A stretch of DNA of 64,000 nt, from the NCBI GenBank assembly GCA_035578175.1, contig JAQMRL010000001.1, forward strand, positions 57,187,553 through 57,251,552, in the 5' to 3' direction. Every line of letters starts with the position of its first letter. Within the stretch, counting starts at the first letter, position 1. A program made the position numbers and the translations under genes. The notes below the pieces were generated by a model. That model ran no database searches and was not told where the DNA came from. It worked only from the letters and a program-made list of their open reading frames with translations. This stretch comes from Catonia carolina. Lineage: Eukaryota; Arthropoda; Insecta; Hemiptera; Achilidae. Shown piece by piece: positions 56,096 through 64,000 of the stretch.

Positions 56096-56285
56096 TAAAG
56101 AAAAACAAAATAAAATTAAGTAAATTATGAACTAACTTAATGATTTCGGTTGGAGTACTGTCAATGGGAAGCGATCTCCTCAATGTCTTAAAATTTGGCA
56201 ATATTTGTATCTTTTTTTTTATCAAATTGCTTGTTGTTAATTTTATACAGTTGGAAATAAAAATATCTTGTATAGTCAAAAATAA

Positions 56286-56580
56286 ATGTTAGGAAGTAGT
56301 CAGAATCCATTAGCGATTAACCTCCTCGACATTAGCAAAGATACACACAGACTGAAACGTTTTAAAACACTAGACTTACCTTTACGATTTACTTTACGAT
56401 TTAAACTTTGGTTTTCCACTTCAACTACTATTTATCGTCATCTCACAATAGACATCGTTATCATCTCTATCATCGTCATCATCTACAGCTTCATCAGCTT
56501 TGTGATTCGGGGTGATGATTCACAGTTCATCAAGTTTAAGTTTTATACATAAATGTACAAAATATATATATGTACATATA
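56286..56580 (+). pseudogene. Jockey-like LINE 3' end (ORF2 tail plus 3' UTR)
   Basis: Plus-strand NPLAINLLDISKDTHRLKRF followed by KTLDLPLRF is clearly homologous to the ORF2 C-terminus of the minus-strand element next door (NFMAVNLLDNSDTLRRLQRF...DLPFRF). A 3' untranslated region follows and runs into TATATG/(TA)n repeats. The copy is severely 5' truncated and points toward the neighbouring element. Confidence 0.75.
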
Positions 56581-56582
56581 TG

Positions 56583-56626
<44 letters not shown>
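56559..56626. repeat. TA-rich microsatellite between two LINE tails
   Basis: TATATG-type units followed by about 20 TA units. It lies exactly between the 3' ends of a plus-strand and a minus-strand LINE and probably derives from their 3' terminal repeats. Confidence 0.9.
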
Positions 56627-56629
<3 letters not shown>

Positions 56630-56916
56630 GAATAAATGTAATACTCTGAGGTTAGTGTTATTTTTAAATTGTTTTGTTTTTGGCTGTTCATTATATATCA
56701 TATATTTTTTTTTATCACACAATATTTTATGTACAATCTGCTTAATAGCAATAAGTACAATTGATCAAATGAATAATTCACATAAAAGGATAAAAACCCA
56801 ATGGTTTACCCTATATAGGGAGCAATATTTTTAAAAATATTGTTATATCAAGTGTAGTTTTATATGATGGTTTATATGTTTGTGTAAGAGTAAGTGCTTG
56901 TGTTTGTGTGTGTTTT

Positions 56917-59605
56917 TTAGAATCTGAAAGGTAAATCTAGAGGATCAAATCTTTGAAGTCTACGTAATGTGTCACTGTTGTCCAAGAGATTAACTGCCAT
57001 AAAGTTCTCATGATTGTTTAATTTTGAAATGTACTTATCACTGAATTCACTGATCACTTCTTTGATTGGTTTGATGTTACAGTCGTCATGGATTCGCGAG
57101 TTGTTGACGTACCAAGGAACAGCTAGAATTGTCCTGAGGGTCTTGGATTGGAAACTTTGTAAAATTTCAATCTTTGAATTTGACGCAGTTCCCCAAAGCT
57201 GTATACCATACGTCCAAATTGGTTTTAGTATCGTTTTGTACAACAATAGTTTGTTATCTATCGAAAGTTTAGATTTATTTCCAATTAACCAAAAATGTTT
57301 GCTGAATTTAATGTTGAGTTGTTTGCGTTTTGTTCTTATGTGTTTAGCCCATGTAAGTCTTTTATCCAAATGCATCCCTAAATATTTGACGTCGTCATTT
57401 TGTGGAATTTGGATACCATTAAGCGTTACTGGTGGACATGTGTTCCTCTTTAAAGTAAATGTGACATGATTCGATTTTCCTTCGTTAACTTTAATCTTCC
57501 ATTTACTTAACCAGTGTTCAATTTGTATTAAACTGTGTTGTAATTTTTCCGAAGCAATCACTGAGTTACCATCAGAAGCTAGAATAGCAGTGTCATCTGC
57601 AAATGTAGCGGTGAGAACATCATTTCCATTCGGTAAGTTTGATGTATAAATAGTGTAGAGAACAGGTCCAAGAACACTTCCTTGAGGGACACCAGCTTTT
57701 ATTGGTTTCAAATCAGTAATTGTATCATTTAATTTAACTTGGAACATTCTTTTCGTAAGATATGAGCGTAAGATACGATAAAAATTTCCTGGGAGTTTTT
57801 CTTTAATTTTGTATAGAAGTCCTGTATGCCATACGCGATCAAATGCTTGTTGAACATCCAAGAAAACGGCAGAACAATATAATTTATTCTCAAAACTGTT
57901 TCGGATTTCTTTAACTAAGCGATGAACTTGTTCAATCGTTGAATGTTGTTTTCTAAACCCAAATTGATGGTTTGGAATTAAATTATTATTTTCAAGATGA
58001 GGACTTAACCGTAGAAGAAACATTTTTCCGAATAATTTTGAAAGGATGGGAAGAAGACTTATAGGGCGGTAAGATGAAGATACTGATGGAGGTTTACCAG
58101 GTTTTTGAAGCATTATTATTTTAGCTACTTTTCACTGATACGGCATGTAATTTAGACGGAGAACAGCATTAAATATTAGTAATAAAACTACTAGTCCTTT
58201 ACGAGGGAGTTCTTGAAGAATATTTCCAGTGATAAAATCATACCCTGGAGCTTTCGCCGGATGAAGGTTCTTAACACCTTGTTTTAATTCTTGTAACGAA
58301 AAATGAATTGGAGGCAAGTTATTTTGCATTTCTTCACAAAGAAACCTTTGCATTATAAGTTCATCACGTGCATGACCCAACTCATTGAAAGGTGTAAAAC
58401 GATCTTCCAGTTCTTGAGCAAATAATTTTGCTTTCTCTTCATCAGTTCTTGCCCAGGTGTTGTCAGCCTTTCTTAGGGGAGGAATGCCTTTAAACGTACG
58501 TTTTATTTTTTTAGTGGCTTTCCACAACGAATAATCAGTATCATCATATGGAGATAAATTTTTTAAATAATTTTGAAAAGTTTCATTCCTAAAATCAGAT
58601 ATCATTTCTTTTAAATTACGGCAAGCAATATTAAAATTTCTTTTATCTCGCTGGTTTCTACTATATTGCCAAATTCTTCGAAGTCGCCTTTTTTCTTTTA
58701 ATTTTTCTTTTAATTGTAGTAGGAAAATCAAGGAAACAATTGACTTCATTTTTACTTGGAGTTGACTGCCATGCGCACTTTTGAAATGTTTTGTTTACAT
58801 AATTTATTGCTACTTCAATATCTTCAGGCGTTCGAAGGGGAATGTTTGATATTAAATCCCTTTCCACCATGTCTTTAAAATTACGCCAATCTGTTTTTCT
58901 GGTCGTAAGTTTGAATTGTTTTTCAATACGGATTGCACCAGAACTTACTGTCGCTATTACAGGAGAATGGTCAGAACTTAGATCTGCACAAGAATTTACA
59001 CGTATATAATTTGGTGATACTCCTTTAGTAATTAGAAAGTCTAAAAGATCTGGTATTCTATTGTTATCACTAGGCCAATTTGTTGGTTCACCAGTTGAGA
59101 TAGCCTGTAAATTCAGATTTGTAACAGCTTTATATAATTCTCCTCCGCGAGGTGTGTTGAGACGTGAGCCCCAAGACTGGTGTTTGGCGTTGAAGTCACC
59201 ACCTGTTATAAATCTGTTACCTAGCGTATTAAAAAAAATTTGAAATAGGTTTTTGCTTATGTTATGTCGTGGAGGACAGTAGATAGCTGATATTACTAAT
59301 GGTCCATTCCAGTCTTCTACACAAACACTCGTTGCTTGGATATGAGCAGTCTTATACGCTGGTAACTCGTAATGTTTTATGCTCTTACGAATTAATATGG
59401 CACTTCCAGCATGAGCTCTTCCATCGGGATGCTTGGTGTCATAAACATCAAAATTTTGTAATTTAAAATGACTTCTCTCGGTGAAATGTGTTTCTGATAT
59501 AAGAAGAATATCCATTTTATTTAAAGTAATAAATATTTCTAGCTCTCTAGAATGTTGCGAAAGACCATTTGCATTCCAGATGGTCATTTTATAACTGAGA
59601 TTCAT
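56917..59605 (-). pseudogene. LINE ORF2: endonuclease and reverse transcriptase, two lesions
   Basis: The first part (59605-58661) is the apurinic-type endonuclease. It shows IWNANGL near residue 9, LLISETHF, GGDFNAKHQSWGSR (catalytic Asp, Asn) and SSDHSPVI (catalytic His). Reading then shifts frame in an A-rich stretch, most simply at the six-T run 58689-58694, into a linker (58749-58135) with KAPGYDFI and LPRKGL. An in-frame TGA at 58132-58134 stands where related proteins have Trp. The RT follows (58113-56917): YRPISLLP, HQFGFRKQHSTIEQ, FLDVQQAFDRVWH (motif A Asp), GVPQGSVLGP (motif B), FADDTAIL (motif C), VKYLGMHLDKRLTW, and the terminal LLDNS...DLPFRF ending at TAA. All catalytic residues remain, so inactivation looks recent. 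As it stands it cannot be made as one protein. Confidence 0.93.
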
Positions 59606-60873
59606 ATTTTAAGTTTTGAAATAAGAGTTGTCAAAAGATTGACAAGCGTGTTCACTTGTTCTGCTTGTTTGAGCATCATGTTTTCAATTTTGCTAAAAGT
59701 GAGTTGCATTACTTGCATTAAATTGTTATTGTTTTCTAAATTTTCACTTGCATCATTATTACTACGATTATGAAAAGTACTATTAGCATTAAAATCTTTA
59801 GTAATTCGGGAATAAGAAATACCTGGTTTAACTCGATTACTTAAAGTAACATTTGATTGAGTTTTTCCGCTGTTAAATATCGTTGGAGTAATTAGAGGTT
59901 TGGATCGAAAAAATTTATTTTTTATTATTTCTTGATAAACTTTACACCCCTTGTAGCTTGCTGGATGTTCTTCTCCACAATGAATACATTTAGCTTTAGT
60001 TGTAACTGGAATTTTACAGCTCATAGATTCGTGATTTTCTCCATATTTTACACACCTTGGACTGTGATGACAATATCCCTGCGTATGAAAGTATCTTTGG
60101 CAACGCTTACATTGTGGTATGTTATTTGACCTTGTATGTGGTGGTTCAAATTCTACTTTTAAGTTAAGTAAATATTTCACATTATAAATTTCTTTATTGC
60201 TACTATGTGGTTCAAGGTCAACAAAGAACAACGACAATTTTTCTTTGGTTTGTCTATGCAGAATGTTCGTTACATTTCTGACTTCATGCCCGAGTGATGT
60301 TAGTGCTTCTTTAATATCTTGCGGGTCCGTAGAATGATGAACATTACGAAGCACAACTCTATATGCCCTCAAATGTCGCGGTTGATATGAATGAAATTGC
60401 ACATTATTGTTTTTTAACATACGAAATATGACTTCATGGATTGAAAGATTTTTAGCATTAATTTTTATCGTATCCCTGCCAATAGTTTTAATAACGTAAT
60501 CTTGAGAAGTAACTACTTTATTTAGATCTCTATTCAAATCTGAAATTGAAAGAACTCCCGGAATAAATATTGGTGGTGGTCTTGGTTCTATCTTTTTATT
60601 TTCTTCCTGATCCACATTTACACTATTTAATATATTAAAGTTATTGGAAAGGGTTAAGTTATCTTGCATATCTTTCTTACTAGTTTTTGAATTATTACTA
60701 TCATTTATGTTGGCTGAATTGGTTCTTTTTCTTCCTTTATAATTTACTTTCTGCCATCCGACAGCTGCTGATTCGTGCAATAAAGAAGACCGTAATCGGG
60801 GATCACGTATTAAAGAAGAAGAAGCATTATTCGTTACAGCTGACTGATCATCACAACTAATATCGGTTGCCAT
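59602..60873 (-). CDS. LINE ORF1 (gag-like zinc-knuckle protein), open
   Basis: A 423-residue RNA-binding protein that would coat LINE RNA. The start chosen is ATG 60873 (Met-Ala-Thr-Asp), which follows CC and begins the conserved part. An upstream in-frame ATG at 60975 would add a hydrophobic 34-residue leader unlike the family. The N-terminal third is polar and low-complexity. A middle domain precedes the knuckles (YRVVLRNVHHSTDPQDIKEA...LFFVDLEP). The zinc-knuckle array then follows: CKRCQRYFHTQGYC (C-x2-C-x4-H-x4-C), a second knuckle CVKYGENHESMSC in which the second Cys is replaced by Tyr (codon 60043-60045, about residue 277), and a third CIHCGEEHPASYKGC. The C-terminus has a Leu-rich helix. 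The stop TGA overlaps the ORF2 ATG. No frame break is present. Confidence 0.9.
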   Translation of the reverse strand: MATDISCDDQSAVTNNASSSLIRDPRLRSSLLHESAAVGWQKVNYKGRKRTNSANINDSNNSKTSKKDMQDNLTLSNNFNILNSVNVDQEENKKIEPRPPPIFIPGVLSISDLNRDLNKVVTSQDYVIKTIGRDTIKINAKNLSIHEVIFRMLKNNNVQFHSYQPRHLRAYRVVLRNVHHSTDPQDIKEALTSLGHEVRNVTNILHRQTKEKLSLFFVDLEPHSSNKEIYNVKYLLNLKVEFEPPHTRSNNIPQCKRCQRYFHTQGYCHHSPRCVKYGENHESMSCKIPVTTKAKCIHCGEEHPASYKGCKVYQEIIKNKFFRSKPLITPTIFNSGKTQSNVTLSNRVKPGISYSRITKDFNANSTFHNRSNNDASENLENNNNLMQVMQLTFSKIENMMLKQAEQVNTLVNLLTTLISKLKI

Positions 60874-61080
60874 GGCAAACCAAAACACAATCCCAAAACA
60901 CAGAAAATAATACTGAATAAAAAAAAAAGAAAGAAAGTCACTTGCCTTTAAATATGAACGATAAACATTTATCACTTACATTTTCAACAATAAACAGTCC
61001 TCTAATAATGAATAAAAATCAAGCAAAACAATAACTGCACGGAGCGACACTTAAACACGTCTGTTCACTATCATATATAC
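60874..61080 (-). promoter_or_regulatory. LINE 5' leader with possible internal promoter
   Basis: Sequence upstream of ORF1 on the minus strand. It contains AGACGTG at 61062-61056, which matches the downstream promoter element type used by Jockey-like elements, but no initiator at the matching distance was found. The 5' boundary is estimated. Confidence 0.3.
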
Positions 61081-62339
61081 ACACATATATTTTCTACATA
61101 TTTAGTCTTGTTGAATCACACTACTGAGCGTGATTTTTATTTTAATTTAAGGACATTACTCAGATTTTCTCGTCTTTGCTTAAAGTTTTTATATTTATAA
61201 ACTGATTGTATAATAAATTCTCTGTTATAAAAAAAGAGGAAGCAGACAAACCCAGTAACTGATATTTATTATCGTAGTATATTATTAGTAAAGTATTTTT
61301 ATGTAGTTGTCAATATTTATATTTCTCTTCGTTTTTTATAAGGCATCTATTTACCCGGCATTACGTAGAAAACCCACTTTTGTAACCACATACACCATTC
61401 ATAATTGATCTCAATCTTTATTCATTGTACCATAAAAAGCCACATTTAAATGAAATTCTTTTCATAAATATCCTATTTTAGAATCCTGAACGTTATAGAC
61501 ATTATTTACAATTTTTTTTAATAAAACCGCGTTTTATACTGACAATTACAATTTTTAAATATTTTCCTAGTCCTAACCAGTTTTTGAACAAAAATTTAAA
61601 TTATTTATTGAAATCATTTGCAAAAATGAAATTAATTATTTTGAAAAATTCGTAATGTAAATTTTTTACTTTATTCATGTTTGCATGGAGAGTTAGGTCA
61701 TTGAAGACGATATTATTACTTTATGCATTTGGAAATGCCAAAATGAAACGGAAAGTTGCATACAAAATTCTAACTTGATTAAAAAGCAAGATATTTTTTT
61801 GTATTAAATTTAAAGTTTTCTTATAGTCCAAATAAGTTTCATTTAAGTTCTTGTTAAACTCTTACCAATACAGATCATTGTTAGTATTGGCTAATTACAA
61901 CAAATATTATGTCATGTAGGAGTTTCAATTTTCCCTTTCTTAAACAATTCGGATCTGTGTAAAATTATATACATAAGTATATAAAGCTAAATTAACCCTA
62001 AAAGGCTAAATTAATATCTGAGCAAAATTAACTCGTTTTTGTTTTTATAATTGTTAATTACTTGACTTTGAATTTTTTATATTATACCTAATGAATTGGC
62101 AAGGATTTTTATGAATATTACTATTTTGATAAAATGTATCATTTTAATTTTTGACTTATGTGAAAGTTTTTATCGGACCTAAATGTTTATTATCATTTCT
62201 GATAGTAATCTTGAACAATTAATTGTTTCAGATAATTTGGGTCTTCTTTACAAAATGAGAAAGATGTTTTTTTGCTCATTACATTATTTTCCAACTGACA
62301 GATATTTTAGTGTAGGCAAAGAACAACAGTCTCATTATA
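61081..62339. other. Non-coding stretch
   Basis: AT-rich, nothing recognised. Confidence 0.5.
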
Positions 62340-63130
62340 CCACCTAACAAGTCAGTTACCCTAGGGTTCTATTTTAGCCCCACTTTTCAACATTTTATAA
62401 ACTTTTGACATGCCTCAAGCAATAATGTTACATTCACAGCTATTTTTACCGATGACTGTCATTTTATTATCAAACGATAACCCAGTCTATGCATCATGTA
62501 ACTGACATTCTACCTGAACAAGTTATATCCGAGATGCTGTATCTGGAAAATAAAATTTTCGCAACTAAATCACTCTACGCATTATTCACACACCACCGTG
62601 ATGAATAAACATCTGTATTTATTCCAATTAACCATTCATCACCCGGGGCAGATACAGTAAAATTACGGCTAATATAAATGACTACCGACTCCCGCAGCTC
62701 ATTCATGTAAAACAGACTATCGTGACCCTAAATTCGAAACTGGAAATTTTTTGTACAGTTTGATATCTAAATGCTCATGGTTACCTGTTCGTCATAGATT
62801 ATGTACTTACTCACAAATGTTACGGCTCATTTGGTCTTATGGTGGCTAAATATTTAGCTCTAAAAATTTTCAAATATTCAATGCATTGAATCATTCTAGT
62901 CGAACTAAGACTGATACCGCAAAGACCTGCTTAGGTAAACAAGAACACTCTAAGCAAAGATTTATCAACCATTAAACACTAAATACATTATAAAACTCTA
63001 CAAAGTATTGCACAACAAATTGTACATGGACATGCTAATCCACCAGTACAGTCCCTAATCTTAACACATCTACCACATTATCCTCAGTAACGACTGAAAA
63101 GACGTTGGATTACGTATCTTCTAAATTAAG
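62340..63130 (+). pseudogene. Heavily decayed Jockey-like reverse transcriptase, C-terminal half
   Basis: Reading across several frames on the plus strand gives, in the order of a LINE ORF2: SVTLGF (from GVxLGS, about 62350), NNVTFTAIFTDDC (degenerate FADDT motif C, about 62425-62460), IHHPGQIQ, NFLYSLISKCSWLPVRHRLC (about 62745-62800), LIWSYG, then HGHANPPVQS (from HxNxLAxxLL) and RLKRRWITYLL near 63090-63125. Stops and frameshifts occur every few dozen codons. It is the oldest-looking member of the family in the window. Confidence 0.65.
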
Positions 63131-64000
63131 CTGAAATTAAGGCAACCCAGACCCAACTAAACAAAACGTACAATGTTTTTTTTTTAATTTTATTTATTAA
63201 AGCTCCATATTTTTTTCTTTGAAATAATAATATTGTATTATATGTAAGTACTTGTAATTTACTTTTATTAATTTTAATCCAGCTTTACAGTCATGTTATT
63301 TCACATTCAAATTACAATTTTCGTAATTTTCATTGTTTGAATGTTTCAATAATCAGTTTCGACGTCTGATTATAAAAAGAAAGCTTGAAGAAAAAGGAAT
63401 TATCTATAAAACATCTACACCCTTCCAGTTTTTTTGTAATTTTCCACGTATATATTTTAAGATGACAAGACCATTTTCTTACAAACCGTCACAAATAAGT
63501 TGTTGAAATTTTCAGGAAATGGTGATCTCATAAGAGTGAAACTTATGACTAGAGGATAATATGTTAATGAAACACCTATTAATAATTTTTTACACCAAAG
63601 ATAATGCGAAATCGCAAGTATTAGCATATTTCATACAAAAAATTTAATTTTAAATTTATTTTTAAGAATATTTTCAAGTCCTTTGGTCACAAGTTTTAGA
63701 AATACCTGATGAAACTGTAAAAATTTGAAGGTGGTGCGTTAAATGGTTATTGAAAAAATGTTCCTTACTTTAGCATATGTAGCATACAAGTTCCCGGTTG
63801 CCTTAATGGGTAAAACACAGTTCCACAAAATTGTTGATGTAATATCTGGAGGAGGTTCTACTGGGAGCCCTTCGTTCTTCAAGCTTGTCATGACATCATT
63901 CTGTTATTATTTCTTTCAAATTTTCTGGTCGTAAAATAGTGTTCATAGTTGCAAATAAAAATTAATATGTAAAAATTTATATTTCAGAAAATAAAAAATC
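63131..64000. other. Non-coding stretch
   Basis: AT-rich, with no recognised feature. A 63-codon plus frame at 63743-63934 has no motif. Confidence 0.45.

Larger units (their letters stand above)
56627..61080 (-). mobile_element. Near-complete Jockey-like non-LTR retrotransposon
   Basis: On the minus strand, in order: 5' leader (about 61080-60874), ORF1 (60873-59602), ORF2 (59605-56917) and a 3' UTR of about 290 bp ending in TTTATTCATTTATATA next to the TA microsatellite. This is the standard two-ORF LINE layout. ORF1 is open. ORF2 has one frameshift and one in-frame stop. The leader contains AGACGTG (61062-61056), a motif found in internal downstream promoters of Jockey-type elements. The exact 5' boundary and target duplication could not be determined. 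It is the best-preserved member of the family whose relics occur at 14.4, 21.6, 24.7, 53.9, 56.3 and 62.3 kb. Confidence 0.9.

Noticed and set aside
56079..56279. Minus-strand 66-codon frame with KTLRRSLPID, weakly like another LINE tail
   Set aside because: The match is too short, and the adjacent plus-strand tails explain the region better.
57014..57469. Plus-strand 151-codon frame
   Set aside because: Antisense shadow of the LINE reverse transcriptase on the minus strand.

Overview
The window is AT-rich eukaryotic DNA with no convincing host protein-coding gene. It behaves like intergenic or intronic sequence of an arthropod, most likely an insect. Three things point that way: Jockey-clade non-LTR retrotransposons whose ORF1 carries a retroviral-type zinc-knuckle array, mariner and Tc1-like DNA transposons, and several tRNA-headed SINE families of the kind common in insects. 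No species can be named from the sequence.

Layout. 1-8.7 kb holds a pair of 167-bp tandem repeats, a compound palindrome of about 490 bp, a cluster of tRNA-derived SINEs, one copy of a 'CATCAGCCGAAAG' dispersed repeat, and an isolated GC- and CpG-rich island (7.8-8.4 kb) ending in motifs that resemble the histone mRNA 3' stem-loop. 8.7-18.4 kb is mostly featureless, with a LINE endonuclease relic near 11.3 kb and a broken LINE ORF1 at 14.4-15.3 kb. 18.5-20.7 kb is a 2.1-kb element bounded by 166-bp direct repeats that encodes a coiled-coil gag-like protein on the minus strand but no visible pol. 21.6-26.1 kb is a LINE graveyard: three reverse transcriptase relics on the minus strand, a 91-bp tandem duplication, a compact promoter-like cluster and one unidentified ORF. 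27.6-31.7 kb has tRNA-like SINE heads and a Tc1-like element with a SINE inserted into its transposase. 32-53 kb is long AT-rich sequence with scattered SINEs, short repeats, microsatellites and one LINE C-terminal relic (41.7-42.0 kb). 53.6-55.3 kb has a long SINE, an RT relic and a 959-bp internally deleted mariner with perfect 43-bp terminal inverted repeats. 56-61 kb is the best-preserved element, a Jockey-like LINE on the minus strand with an open ORF1 and an ORF2 broken by one stop and one frameshift. It faces another LINE tail across a TA microsatellite. A strongly decayed RT relic on the plus strand lies at 62.3-63.1 kb.

The coding sequences here serve transposition rather than cell physiology. 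LINE ORF1 is the RNA-binding protein and ORF2 supplies endonuclease and reverse transcriptase. The SINEs carry RNA polymerase III A and B boxes and must borrow LINE machinery in trans. The mariner and Tc1-like copies lack the N-terminal part of the catalytic domain, so they could move only if an intact relative supplies transposase. Promoter-like clusters are reported at low confidence. All family assignments come from motifs read directly from the sequence, with no database search.
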